From assembly GCA_038380795.1 (NCBI GenBank), contig CM076259.1, forward strand, positions 68,787,741 through 68,851,740: a DNA stretch of 64,000 nt, written 5' to 3'. The stretch comes from Pyrocephalus nanus (taxonomy: Eukaryota; Chordata; Aves; Passeriformes; Tyrannidae). A program made the translations under genes and the position numbers. Positions 1 to 10,500 of the stretch are shown here, in pieces (the stretch's first letter is position 1; every line of letters begins with the position of its first letter). Under the pieces are notes generated by a model. It saw only the letters and a program-made list of their open reading frames with translations. It was not told where the DNA came from and did no database searches.

Positions 1-330
1 ATAATTCATTTTATTAATTTTCTAAATCTCAGCCCATGAATTATTAACGGCGGCCCCGTAATTGTGTTTGCCGCGGCGCACGTGATGGCGGCGGCCCCGC
101 CGCGCCGCTCTCCCCGCCTGGGTCCCCTCCGCGCCCCGGCTGGGGAAGGGGCCCGGGCGGCGCCGGGCCCCGCTATTTTATCAACTCTTAAATAACATAA
201 TTACCGATAATCACACCCTCGGCTGGCAGGTGGAAACAGGTTCCCAAGCGGATTAGAATTCTGCTGCTGATCTTTTAAAAATCAATTAGGCTTGCCTCCG
301 CTTTGGAATCAGCAGGTAAATATAATAAAG
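1..330. promoter_or_regulatory. Candidate regulatory block: CpG-rich core flanked by homeodomain-type AT motifs
   Basis: A CpG-rich segment (about 45-175) is bracketed by AT-rich DNA with homeodomain-like motifs: CATGAATTATTAAC near 37-50, TAATTAC near 200 and CAATTAG near 285. There is also an E-box, CAGGTG, at about 227-232, and CACGTG at about 79-84. This mosaic is typical of conserved developmental enhancers. It lies about 4.5 kb downstream of the POU4F1 stop. Function is inferred from motifs only. Confidence 0.4.
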
Positions 331-1122
331 CTCTAAAAAAAAAAAAAAAAAATATATAGCGCCGGCTGAAAAGCGAGATATAAATAACTGGAGGGATTTA
401 AAATCGTTTGGGAAATGCCAGAATAACACAGGGCACCACTGGCGGTATCAAGCTTTATGCGCTCGAGTCCGTCAGAGTTAAAATAATTATCTTTCGACAA
501 ATCTATTTCTCTTCGGAGGAAAGGGGGAACACAGGGAGACGGGGAGGGAGGCACATAAACCATAAAGTCAGTGCTGTAGGACACTTCATTCTCCTTCTGG
601 GGAGCCTTTTTACTTGTTGAACCAGGACCGAATTAGTCTTAATATCACAGGAGAGTAAAAATCAATACGACCGTGGCAGTGGGTGTCTGTTACTCACTTA
701 TGATGGCCTAATCTAAGTTGAAAGCAAGCAGAGAACAAGTGTTAGGCAGAAAATCTGGGAGCCAAACCGGGTCTCGCGGATTTAGGACTGAAAAATCACG
801 CTAGGAAAGCGGAGAGATAACTCGGTTGTGGAGAAAAAGGCCATTCAAGGACCAGCAGCACCGAAGTGTTCCCGGCAAGGGGCACAGGCTGGAGTGCAGG
901 AGTCGGTAGAGGTGGCGGCCGCCACCCAGTAGCCGCGTCGGACCCTGGCACAAGGGGTGGGGAGGGGATATCTGGTTTGTTTTTTTTTTTCTTAGATTGG
1001 TCTTTTGTATGCAAGAGGAGGAATAAATGCGAACGTATGTTTTATCTTTTCGTCTTTTATCTTACTTTTTTTCCCTCGGATGCAAAAGTTTTAACAGTTC
1101 TTAGTTTAGACGTTATAAATAC
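331..1122. other. Non-coding flank, no gene seen
   Basis: This is mixed-composition DNA with an A-rich run at 335-352 and a GC-rich patch near 860-960. The short open frames have no recognisable protein similarity and no splice or promoter context. Confidence 0.6.
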
Positions 1123-1231
1123 TCTTTTCTTTTCTTTTCTTTTCTTTTCTTTTCTTTTCTTTTCTTTTCTTTTCTTTTCTTTTCTTTTCTTTTCTTTTCT
1201 TTTCTTTTCTTTTCTTTTCTTTTCTTTTCTC
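1123..1231 (+). repeat. (TTTTC)n pentanucleotide microsatellite
   Basis: About 21 nearly perfect copies of TTTTC are followed by degenerate pyrimidine sequence to about 1250. It is a pure polypyrimidine/polypurine tract. It creates an artificial open frame rich in FSFLFF; that is not a gene. Confidence 0.97.
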
Positions 1232-3936
1232 TTTCTTTTCTCTTCCTCTCACTCTATTTTTTTCTTTTGATATTTTTAACGAGGCATTTATTAGAAAGGC
1301 CTCATGAGCATTTAGTGGTTTTACGAACTATTCAGATTCATCTGACAAAAGCAGGACCTTCCGGTTTTGCACAGTTTCCTACCATGAAAAATAGGAAACT
1401 CTGCAAAGCTTTTATTTTCACCATCTATTTTATTAACATATTATATTTTCTTTGTACTCTATAAGGATTGTACTTATTACAAAACAAACTCCTGAACTTT
1501 TCAATACGTACATCGGTCATTATGTATGATACAAATGTGGTACCACTTGCAACATTTCAATCGTTTGGGGCAGATGAAAAAGAAAACTCAGCATTTGTAA
1601 TTATTTTTATTTGTTCATTCCTGACTCTCCAAAAAATGATATCCGGTAATACTTTTCTATAAAATAATATTTTTACAAATGCATTTATTAAAAATTCTGA
1701 TGACATTTCAAGTCAATAACAACAGAAACAAGTTAATTTCCGGTGGACAAGATCTATGTTTTTTAAAAATACCTTTAGTGCTTATTTTTTAACATCAACA
1801 GTTGTTTAAAATCACAGCTTTTTTGAACGTATTATTCTTTTCTGAACATCACGTGTCTTGATTCACAGATTTACCGGCAAAATTAAAAAGATTTGGCTAA
1901 AATATGTCTACAGAAGAAATAATCCCAGCTATTAAGTAACTTTTTACATTTGGCATCTGATCTAGTCACAGGTCATCAGAAAATAGAAAGAGGTTCTTTG
2001 ATCACTTGAAGCAGTAGGTGGCATCCTATACGTTCCTAATGAACAATTGCATTCACAACATAAGGAGAGATCAGTTTAGGATTTTCATATTTATTAACCC
2101 AAAATAAAAATAAAGTATCTTATTACATAATTAAGTGCAATTAGGCCAGTCAGAACAACATATAAACCTGAAACCACCCAAGCTTTTCTTCTTTATACAT
2201 ATTTTGTAGGTGCATAATCCTTTCCAGCACACTGAAAAGAAATACTTTAGAAGTCCCTCTTAAAATTTTACTTTGATTTATATTCTGCAGTTATAGAATA
2301 AATTTCAAGAAACACACGCAGCTAATATATAGTTTAATTTTATTCGGAGCACCGATTTTCACATAAGAGCTATCTCAAAGTAATGATTTCTGGATTTAGC
2401 AGAAAAATACATCTCTCACTATTTTCTTTTTGGTAGAATTAGACTTATCCTCTAACGGCTATACCTTGAATTTACCAGCCGTGTCTCGGAAATATTTTTT
2501 TTTAAATGCACCCAATAATAATAGTAACTATTCTGTTTTCACGCTTGTTTTATTTGTAAGTATGCTGGGACGCATCTCCCTGTTGTATTTTGGCGTACAG
2601 AAATATTTCTGATAGAAATTAAAGTAATAGAGTAAAGACACAACCAAGGAGAAAGCTCAGCAAACATACATGGACAGGTAGATTATTCAGTGAGACATTT
2701 TAGGATCCACACGTGGTTGCAGTTTGTAACCCTTTTTATGTTGTTTTGTGCATTAAAGAAAATATTTACAATCGTCTTTATCTTCTTTCCCCCCCTCTTT
2801 TTTTTTTTCCATTTTTTTTTCTTTCCTCTGTTAAATCTAAATACAAGAACGTGACAAGAACGTTTGTGTTTTCGGTGAAAACAGGCAGTTAAACTGTGAA
2901 ATTACACCATCCACAAAAGATTCTACCAGAAGCTAGTCTATTTAGTGCTCAGTTTCAAAATGCATAGAATGTTTGCGCTGCAAACAATGATACACGAAAT
3001 AATAATAATAATATTAATAATAAATTAAATAGATAAATAAATAAATAAATAATATAGAGACTTTAACACGGATCTTTCTATGCCTTTTTTTTCCTTTTTT
3101 CTTTTCCTTTTCCTTTTTTTTTTTAATTTTTTTTTTTTTTGGTCATGTCATGCATAATTTCGGTCTATTGTTTGTTTTGATTTAAACGGAATGATATTTT
3201 CTTTGCAGAAATTCCTTTTTACTTGAAAGCCTTAAGCAGTCTCTCTGCAAAAGCCAGAGTCAGCGATGGCTTCTGCACGTCGCTGCCCTTTTTACCTAAC
3301 AAGCCCTGGTATTTTTTTGTTTGTTTTCAATTCGTGAGATATATAACACACCTTGATGGTTATTAGTACTACCAGCATCATTATTACGGAATAACATCAT
3401 CGGTTCCAAACCAGGAGACCGTGATAGTGCAAACTGAACCCCACACACCCCTCCCAAAAGCGATCCTCTACATAACGTTTATTATTTACAATAAACAGTT
3501 TTTAAGCCCAAGTGTTTTTTTGTTGTGTGTTTGTTCTCAACATGCGGACCCCTCAGAAACAAATGTTATTTCAAACCCATTTCAAACTGGTGATTTCCTT
3601 CGCCTACCGGGTGCAATAACCCTCAGCCCTCGGAAAAAAACAAGGCAGGACCTTAACCTAAATCCTGCATATTTGGTAGGGATGCCGGGGGGCATAGGGT
3701 TGGGAGCAGTGGGGAGGGAGGGAGGGGAGAGGACATATTTAACCACGATCTTTAATGAGTCTGAACATCATCTTTTGCAGAGCATCCCCGCTCTGGCAGG
3801 TTTGGCATCTGCCTCCAAATGCATCTCTGCAGAAAGAGGGACATGTCTTTGGACACAGCTGGAAAAGCAAACCACGCAGGCGAGGGAGGAGGAACAAAGG
3901 GGTTGTGGAGTAACTTTTTTTTTTTTTTTCCCTTGA
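1232..3936. other. AT-rich distal 3' flank of POU4F1, with low-complexity tracts
   Basis: There is no supported gene. It contains an AAT/AATA-rich patch (2998-3052), T-rich tracts (2790-2825 and 3085-3142) and several minus-strand AATAAA hexamers that could serve long POU4F1 3' UTRs. Much of it lacks recognisable transposons, which fits either a long 3' UTR or a conserved flank. Confidence 0.5.
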
Positions 3937-4787
3937 GCTAGCTAGGATTATTGAGGCAACAACGGACAGAGACCGCTCCCGAGCTTTGGGAGGACCGGCT
4001 GTCCTGCCGGGCTGCGGCCCTTGCCCCCACCCTGGCCCCTGCCCCGTTCGCACCGCACCCCCGGCACAGACAAGACCCATCGTCAAAGCCTCGCGAAAAC
4101 CGCGTTCGAGGAAAAAAAAAAACAAAAACAACAGAAAAAATATCAAAACAAACAAACAAACAAAAAACCCCAAACCCAAGCCAACCAAAGTAAAAGTCCC
4201 CCACACCAAACCACCGCCGCCCTCATTCATTACCAAGCCAAGGAAAAGAAAGAAAAGCATAAAGTAATGAAGAGACCCAAACCAAACGTAGCGTCATCAT
4301 CACCGACAGTTTCGCCTTCCGGGTTAGTTGGTCTGTTTTGTTTTCCTTCGGAAAGTTGTGACTTAAATTTCTCTGTTTGTGGTTGTTGCTGTCACGGTAT
4401 TTATTGGTGTGTGTCTGTGTGTGTTTACGCTTTAAGTTGCTCTTTCTCCCACTTTCTGTCAGGGGGTGGGGGGCAGAGGGGGAATGGGCCCGCAGAAGTG
4501 ACCCCCATGGGTTTCCAGAGCGTTTTTACCTCCTCTCTCCTCTTTCTTCTCGTTGATGTCCCCGTGTCTTTTTTGTTTTAATAATTGATAGCGCACCCCC
4601 CTCACACACGCACACACCCCCCCCCTCCCCGACTAGTTCGCCTTTAATTTCTACATCGTCCCTTGGTCCCCAGGAGCCTCCCACGGCGTCTCAGGCGACG
4701 GTGGCGGTGCGTGGGCGTCCCCCGCGGCCCCGGCCAGGCCCCCCCCCCCGGTGCCCCCGGTGCAGGGGCAGCCCCTCCCGCCCGCCC
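3937..4787 (-). other. POU4F1: Probable proximal 3' UTR of POU4F1
   Basis: This is the sequence immediately downstream of the POU4F1 stop. It starts GC-rich (4620-4787) and then becomes A-rich on the plus strand (4110-4190). An AATAAA hexamer on the minus strand lies at about 4399-4404, roughly 385 nt past the stop. More minus-strand hexamers occur further left (for example near 1683-1688 and 2085-2095), so the true 3' end is unresolved. Small open frames here are low-complexity artefacts. Confidence 0.5.
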
Positions 4788-5837
4788 CTAATAGGTGGCG
4801 GAAAATTTCATCCGTTTCTGCTTCTGTCTCTGGTTGCAAAACCAAACCCGCACCACGTTCTTTTTGAGGTCCAATTTCTCGGCGATGGCGGCGATCTTCT
4901 CGGATGAGGGCCGGGGCTGGACGGCGAAGTACGCCTCCAGTGAGCGCTTCTCTGGGGCGGCGATGGAAGTCCGCTTGCGCTTCTTCTCGCCCCCGTTAAA
5001 GAGCTCGGGCTTGTTCATTTTTTCCCGCTGGGCGCCCTCGGCCTCCTCCAGCCAGGCCTGCAGGATGGGTTTGAGGGCGATCATGTTGTTGTGGGAGAGG
5101 GTGAGGGACTCGAAGCGGCAGATGGTGCTCTGGCTGAGGGAGCCCACCCCCGGGATCTTCAGGTTGGCCAGAGCCGAGCCCACGTCGGCCTGGGTCACCC
5201 CCAGCTTGATGCGGCGCTGCTTGAAGCGCTCGGCGAAGGCCTCCAGCTCTCGTGGGTCCGTGTCCGAGTCGCAGATGGAGGCCAGGCCGGCCGCCCCCAC
5301 CACCGCCGCCGCCGAGGCCACCTGCCCCGCTGCCCCGTGGTGCGCGGCTACCAGCCCCGGGTGCGGCAGCCCCGACGGCATGTTCATGGCGGCCGGGTGC
5401 GAGAGGTGGCCCAGACCGTGCATGTGAGAGTGCGGGTGGGCCGAGGTGGAGATGAGGCCGCCGCCGCCTCCGCCGCCGCCGCCGCCGCCCCCGCCGCTGC
5501 CGGCCCCGCCGCCGCCGCCGCCCGCCCCGTCGTGGCCGGCACCGCCGCCTCCTCCGCCGCCGCCTCCGCCGGGCATGAGCGCGAGGGACGGGGAGGTGAT
5601 GTGGTCGAGGAGGTCGCCGGGCTCCAGCGCCTGGTGATGGTGGTGGTGGTGGTGATGGTGGTGTGCCAGGGGCACGGTGGAGGTGGAGGTGCAGGGCACG
5701 CTGTTCATGGTGTGGTACGTGGCGTCGGGCTTGAACGGGTGGCTCTTGCCCTGAGAGACAGCGATGTCGACGGCGGCCAGAGCCTCGGCCCGCGCCAGCA
5801 AAGTCTCATCGAGGCTGGCGAAGATATTGCTCTGCAG
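4788..5837 (-). CDS. POU4F1: POU4F1 coding exon 2
   Basis: This exon has 350 codons including the TAG stop (4790-4788). The acceptor reads CTCCTGCAG before CTGCAGAGC. A second CAG six bases on could splice in place of the first and would drop two residues (LQ), but LQSN matches the family. The exon encodes the second half of the POU-IV box, His10 (5663-5634), the glycine runs (5570-5457), the POU-specific domain (about 5258-5034) and the homeodomain (about 4985-4806). Arg330 is homeodomain Arg5; Trp373, Phe374 and Asn376 correspond to positions 48, 49 and 51. All key DNA-contact residues appear intact. Confidence 0.97.
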   Translation of the reverse strand: MQSNIFASLDETLLARAEALAAVDIAVSQGKSHPFKPDATYHTMNSVPCTSTSTVPLAHHHHHHHHHHQALEPGDLLDHITSPSLALMPGGGGGGGGGGAGHDGAGGGGGGAGSGGGGGGGGGGGGGLISTSAHPHSHMHGLGHLSHPAAMNMPSGLPHPGLVAAHHGAAGQVASAAAVVGAAGLASICDSDTDPRELEAFAERFKQRRIKLGVTQADVGSALANLKIPGVGSLSQSTICRFESLTLSHNNMIALKPILQAWLEEAEGAQREKMNKPELFNGGEKKRKRTSIAAPEKRSLEAYFAVQPRPSSEKIAAIAEKLDLKKNVVRVWFCNQRQKQKRMKFSATY

Positions 5838-6813
5838 CTGCAGGAGACACAAAACAGAGCAGGGTGCAGGGAGAGGAGGGCAAGGGGGCAGAGATGGGGC
5901 AAAGCGCGGAGGGGGAAGGGACAGGCGGAGGAGACCGTGGGGTTGAGGGAGCGCCGTGGGAAAGGAGGGGGAAAGTCGAGGGAGGGGAGAGAGAGGTGGG
6001 CAAAGTTGGGGTGACCGTACGGGCAGAGAACCGACAGTAGGATGAGTGTGTAAAGGGGCACGGAGTGGTGGGAAGTCAAGAGGTTGGGGAAAGGGTGGTA
6101 TAGGAGACGATAGCACGGGGAAGTGAGGAGAAACAGGGGATGGGGTAGAATAATGGAGGGGGGAGTGCGGGGGGCGGGGGAAGCGAGGAGAGAGAGCAAA
6201 AGAAGAAAAGAAGAAGCAAAGAGTAGAAAGGGCAGGAAGCAAGGGGGAACCCGAAAAGGAGAGGAGGAGGGAGTGAAGGGAAAAAATAAATTAAAAGGAG
6301 GGAAATGGAACGAAAGGAGAAAAGAAAGGAGGAGAAGAAACGGATCTGTAACTCTCAGCTGGGGAATTGTGTCAAACACAAGAGCACATAAAACGCATTC
6401 CTTTTCAGAGGCCGAGTCATAAAAATTAATACAGAAAGTGGATGAAGTCGGAGACTCGTGTGAACACCGCTTTCAAAAAAGATCACAGGCGCTCAGATGA
6501 TTGCAGAGGAAGACATGAAAAAAACATTAAGCGCCGCTTGTCAAAATGTGCCTCGCAGCGTTTTTTTATTAATGCACATACACATACATGCAGTATACAG
6601 AAAAGAGAGAGAGAGAGAAAGAAAGAAAAGTGTGTGCGTATGTGTAAAAGAGAGAAAGAAAGAAGAGAGCTGTAGTTATCTGTCCCTTACCGGTGGAGTT
6701 GGTAGACATGCTCTTCTTATTGCTTCCGAGCTGGAATGTAGAGTGGGGTATTTGTGCTCAGGTAGGGTGGGATGCATGGCAAAATGCGGCTGTTTGCTGT
6801 TCATGGACATCAT
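4788..6813 (-). CDS. POU4F1: POU4F1 (Brn-3a) POU-homeodomain transcription factor, whole coding span
   Basis: The two coding exons join 6813-6691 to 5837-4788 and encode 390 residues; the human protein is about 419. In order: the POU-IV box (about 28-60, interrupted by the intron after residue 41), His10 at 100-109, glycine-rich runs at 131-168, the POU-specific domain at about 235-309, and the homeodomain at about 326-385 with the WFCNQRQ recognition helix. The protein ends in KFSATY followed by TAG. POU class IV factors bind AT-rich octamer-like sites in the nucleus and specify sensory, retinal ganglion and some brainstem neurons. The POU domains and N-terminus distinguish it from POU4F2 and POU4F3, and the neighbouring OBI1 gene supports the assignment. 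The shorter length than in human comes mainly from shorter alanine and glycine runs. That comparison is from memory. Confidence 0.97.
5706..5708 (-). promoter_or_regulatory. POU4F1: Candidate start codon of the short POU4F1 isoform (Met85)
   Basis: The in-frame ATG codes for Met85 in TMNSVPC. In mammals a short Brn-3a form lacking the first 84 residues, and so lacking the POU-IV box, has been described. The residue number here agrees exactly with that start. Whether this bird makes the short form cannot be seen from the sequence. Confidence 0.5.
5838..6690 (-). other. POU4F1: POU4F1 intron 1
   Basis: This 853-nt phase-0 intron has the donor GTAAGG and an acceptor ending CTGCAG. Much of it (about 5850-6330) is purine-rich on the plus strand, so the transcript is strongly pyrimidine-rich (C and T). 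This leaves an accidental open frame running upstream from exon 2 to about 6242. The donor-proximal part holds a short GA/GAAA tract (about 6603-6665). No transposon is recognisable. Confidence 0.9.
6691..6813 (-). CDS. POU4F1: POU4F1 coding exon 1
   Basis: This exon has 41 codons, from the ATG at 6813-6811 to CCG, followed by the donor GTAAGG at 6690-6685, so the intron is phase 0. It encodes [11 protein letters not shown] through LPTPP, the first half of the POU-IV box. The start is the first ATG of the frame. The frame stays open upstream as far as 7638, but that stretch contains no ATG and is GC-rich leader or promoter sequence. Two more ATGs follow, at codons 2 and 4. Confidence 0.96.
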
Positions 6814-7420
6814 CTTGAAGGCTTGGCATGTAAATCCACAAACACTCCTAAAGTCGGGAGAAAAGTGCTCTCCGGGCTCTCTCCTCCCGCCGGGGGAAGC
6901 CGCTGACAGCGGCGGGCGGCGGTGATGGAGCCGGTGGTGGCGGCGGTGCCGCAGCGGACCCTGCCCCCGCCGCCGCTGCTGCCGCGGTGGCCGGGGCTGG
7001 GGTGGGTGGGCGAGCGGGCGGCGAGGCTCCCTCCGGCCCCCGCCGTCTCCCTCGCTCCCTCCCTCCCTCTCTCTCTCAGTCCTCTGCCTGCCGCTGCCCG
7101 GCGCCGGGCGCGCTGCGCTGCGCTCTGCCCGCACCTGAGCCCCGCATCCCGTGGCTACCGCCGGGCGGGCTCTCGCGAGAGCGCGGCTCCGGCTTTGACA
7201 GACATCAGCTGTCTCCCCCCCCTTCCCCTTCTCCCTCCTCCTTTTCCTCCTCCTCCTCCTCCTTTTCCTCCCGCCGCCCCCGGTCCCTGCCTCCCCGAGC
7301 CTTGTTGCATTTCCCGCAGCCCTCGCCCGTCTCGCCGGGGCGGCGGCGGCGGGGCCGCTCTTATAGCGAACGACACCGAGCACCGGGCGGCTGCGGCACC
7401 TGTGGCTGCCACACGTGCGC
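6814..7420 (-). promoter_or_regulatory. POU4F1: POU4F1 CpG-island promoter and 5' leader
   Basis: This is a dense CpG island with CGG/GGC runs and GC boxes. On the minus strand a TATA-like element, CTATAAGAG, covers about 7358-7366. If used, transcription would start near 7330 and give a leader of about 500 nt. An E-box CACGTG lies at about 7411-7416. The leader contains no upstream ATG in the POU4F1 frame. The promoter role is inferred from position and composition. Confidence 0.6.
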
Positions 7421-7800
7421 GCTGCGCGGCCGCCGGCGCGGCCCGGGGCGCCCCGATGGGGCGGGGATGGGCGGGGTGCGGGGCAGGGCGCCCCTTCTCT
7501 GCCCTCGGAGCGGCGCAGGGAACCGGCCTGGCCCCCGGCGCTGAAACACAAAGATGCGCTGCCCCTCCGCACTGAGGAGCCCCGCCACAGAAAGGGGCGT
7601 CCTCTGGCCACTCCCCGCTCCTGCCGCGAAATGTACACCGGCTCCTAGAGAAGAACTGCGGTGGTAGACATTTGTTTGAACCGCTCGGAGGCTATGATTT
7701 TCCCTGTAATTTAATTTCCCCTCACCCCTTGTAGTTTTAGTGAACATACTGCTGTTCCAGGCGCCGCGGGTGACAGCCACTGCGCCCACGCGGGGCGTGT
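7421..7800. other. Distal part of the POU4F1 CpG island
   Basis: This GC-rich stretch continues the promoter island and then drops to AT-rich sequence at about 7690-7740. A short (GT)n run sits at 7797-7815. I see no protein-coding feature on either strand. Confidence 0.5.
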
Positions 7801-7949
7801 GTGTGTGTGCGTGTGCGCTCTGCACGGGCAGCGCCGCTGAGCTGAAACTGTGCATCTCTTCCTGCTGCCCAGCCCCAACTCCTCTCCGTGGGAAAACCCA
7901 AGTTTCACTGGCGTGGCCTGAAGCAGGAAAAAAAAATCACAAATAGAAT

Positions 7950-8128
7950 CTTTCTTTTCTTTTCTTTTTTTTTTTTTTTTCCTTTTCTTTTCTTTTCTTT
8001 TCTTTTCTTTTCTTTTCTTTTCTTTTCTTTTCTTTTCTTTTCTTTTCTTTTCTTTTCTTTTCTTTTCTTTTTTCTTTTTCTTTTTTCTTTTTTCTTTTTT
8101 CTTTTTCTTTTCTTTCTTTTTGTCTTAC
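7950..8128 (+). repeat. (TTTTC)n pentanucleotide tract upstream of POU4F1
   Basis: A polypyrimidine tract contains about 20 regular TTTTC units (7982-8070). It is flanked by a pure T run (7966-7980) and by degenerate TTTTTC units to about 8128. It lies about 600 nt upstream of the putative POU4F1 promoter. The Lys/Arg/Glu-rich and Phe-rich open frames over it are artefacts. Confidence 0.97.
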
Positions 8129-10500
8129 TTTCTGTCTTACTTTTTCCCTCTCTTCCTTTCTTCCTATCTTTCTCTCCGTTTTTCTCTCTTCTCTCCTTTC
8201 CCTCCCGTTTCTGTGGTTTATTCTTTGAATACTCTTGCATTTGAACCACACGCACTGTATCATGAGTGATTCGAAGGTTATGTCCTGTTTTAGAGTAGAT
8301 TCAATTTTTTCTTGTGGTTGTTTATGGAGTTGGAGGCAAAACTATGGAAGCAGTGAATCTGCTACTGTGCCTGTGAGATTACTGTGGATCCTTAGCGAAC
8401 AGCCCAAGGTGAATCCTGTCCCCCGGGGCACGCTGGACCCGTCCCTTGGTGACCTACCAGATGCTTCGTTTTTTGTTCCAGCAGGGCTGCAGGCAGGCAA
8501 GCAGCGGGGAGAGGCAGCAGGGTATTTGGATCAGGGATGTGACAGCCTGGGAGTGCAACGGAATTGTTCTGTTTCTCCTGAACGCCTCTTATTTATGCGC
8601 ATAAACACAGCCGAAATGGCACGCAGGCAAACACGCACAAACACACACGGACGCGCACACACACACACACAGAGCACACACCATAACCTCAGGTGAAGTT
8701 CACATCCGTCTTCATAAGCTCTTTCCTAGCTCCCCAGCCAGTCCAGGAGGAAGTAGGGAACGACCGCCAATTACTTATGCGAGAGGGAGCCAGGTCTCCA
8801 TCCATTACCGCGTCCCCTGGGGTGCTGGAATGCAACTTCATCTCTGAAGAGACTGTAACTTGAAACTGGGTTTGGGCTCCCCTTATTTACCGACATCATC
8901 GTGTCAGAATCGACAAACCATACTTTATATGTATTTATTTACTTTTTTTTTTCCTTTTTTTAAAGACATATGACTTATTCTAGCTACTTCTGAGCTATCA
9001 TGCCTTGTAAAGGAAAAGCCTCCTGGGGAAGGGATGGGGAACAGTAGGAAAGCAGGAGACCGTTTTTCTCCAAAGTTGCTGAAAAGCGACCAGCTCCAGG
9101 AGAAAGGTCCGAGCCGAGCAACCTGCCGTTCCTGGCCAACGGCGAGATACAGCTCGCGGCACGCACCGCGGGGCTCCTGGGCAGAGCTCGGCGGGGAAGG
9201 CAGGCGAATAGCCAGGAACACGTCCTCGTTCGGTGGAGGAAGGCGTGGGATGCTGTTCTGCCTGGGATGCGTGGGTATTTGTCAGTGCGTCTCTGCACGC
9301 ACCCCGCTCTCCGGGATGCTGTCAGGCCAAGTGCACCAGGTTTCCCTAAGGAAAACTCTGAGAGAAGAGAAAATTGTGCAAGCAGTGGCAAAGGCTGCCG
9401 AGAGGAGGATTTCCAGGCTAAGCGGTGACCTTCCTTCCTGTCCACATACCTCCGGGCACCTGGTTTGCCACTGCGGTGGATCTGGTCTGGCAGGGGTTGG
9501 GCCGAGGCAGCAAGGGCAGGTAGCCAACAGCGGGATGGGGATGGGAGGCTCAGGCAGGCGCTGCTGGACGAGACCTTCTCCTTGGCTGGAGGAACATCAG
9601 CCCCAGCCAGTATTTTTAAAACCACCCCTTCTGTTTACAGGCTTATTTTTTTTTTCAGCCAGAAAGGCAGAGAATTCAGCCCCACTCACACCTCCGCCCT
9701 AGCGCCAGCCAGAGGCTGAGGAGGTGAGGACCTTTAGAAGTTCTAAGGGTGCTGTCCCACCTCCCCAGTGTCTTCTGGACACCGGGTTGTGGGTGGGCAC
9801 GCTGTTTCTGCAGCTTGCGATATGCATCCTGCTGGTTACTCCTCGCGGGCGAAGCAGTCCCTCCCGGATGGAGAGATACCCCCTCTCAAGAGCTCCTCAC
9901 TCCAGTCACAGAAACTGCTCAGGCCTCGGTCACAGCGGCCGCCCGAGGGACGGGGGTGACAAAGCCTCCGGACCCCAGGGAGGAGATGGGGTGCTGGTGC
10001 CTCCTGGGGCGGCTGCCTCCGGCCTTCGCCCCTTGCCTCCTGCTGCCACGGAGGCAGGAGCCTCCATAGGGACTTGCAGCCAAGTTTTCCCTCTGTTTTA
10101 TTTTTCAAGAGAAAGGAGGAGTAGGGCAAGAGGGTTTTTTAGGGCACTGGTCTGTCACTTATCAAGTACGGGAGGTAAAAGTTTCCTTCACTGCCCTTGG
10201 AACAATTTTATTTTATTTTTTTTTTTTTTTTTTCCTAAGAGGTGAAGCACGCTAACTTCAAGCTAACTTTTAAAGCAATGCTCCAAATTAGAGCCCCCAA
10301 CTCCCGCTCCAGCGTCGCAACCCTTCTGCTCCCCTTTGCTACACCGAGTGCAGCGGCTGCTGCCCCGGAGGGTTCCCCTGGGCACGCCGCGGATCAGCTC
10401 CCCTTGTCACCAGCCCCCGGCGGCCCCTCGTCTCCCTGCCATACACAGTCAGCTCCCTGGGCAGACGGCTTGAGCCAGGCTCAGAATAGCACGGGCCTGG
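8129..10500. other. POU4F1 upstream flank, no gene seen
   Basis: This is moderately GC-rich single-copy-looking DNA with a short (CA)n stretch at 8637-8672 and a T run at 10,206-10,232. Several open frames of 80-220 codons occur on both strands. None has a recognisable domain, and they overlap one another in several frames, as expected of GC-rich non-coding sequence. Confidence 0.55.

Noticed and set aside
866..1270. 134-codon plus-strand ORF ending in repeated FSFLF
   Set aside because: Produced by the (TTTTC)n microsatellite.
3421..4581. Overlapping ORFs of 170-190 codons on both strands downstream of POU4F1
   Set aside because: Low-complexity Lys/Pro/Thr or Phe/Leu composition over A-rich sequence in the probable 3' UTR.
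5091..6014. 307-codon plus-strand open frame over POU4F1 exon 2
   Set aside because: It is the antisense shadow of a GC-rich, repeat-rich coding exon; its sequence is low complexity and matches no family.
4788..6242. Single-exon reading of POU4F1 from 6242
   Set aside because: The upstream 135 codons are pyrimidine-tract intron sequence; a clear acceptor at 5838 and the matching exon 1 donor give the family sequence instead.
6814..7638. Open frame continuing upstream in frame with the POU4F1 start
   Set aside because: It begins at GTG, contains no ATG before 6813 and crosses the putative TATA box; it is Arg/Gly/Pro-rich GC composition, not a longer N-terminus.
7888..8263. Phe-rich plus-strand and Lys/Glu/Arg-rich minus-strand ORFs
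   Set aside because: Translations of the (TTTTC)n tract.
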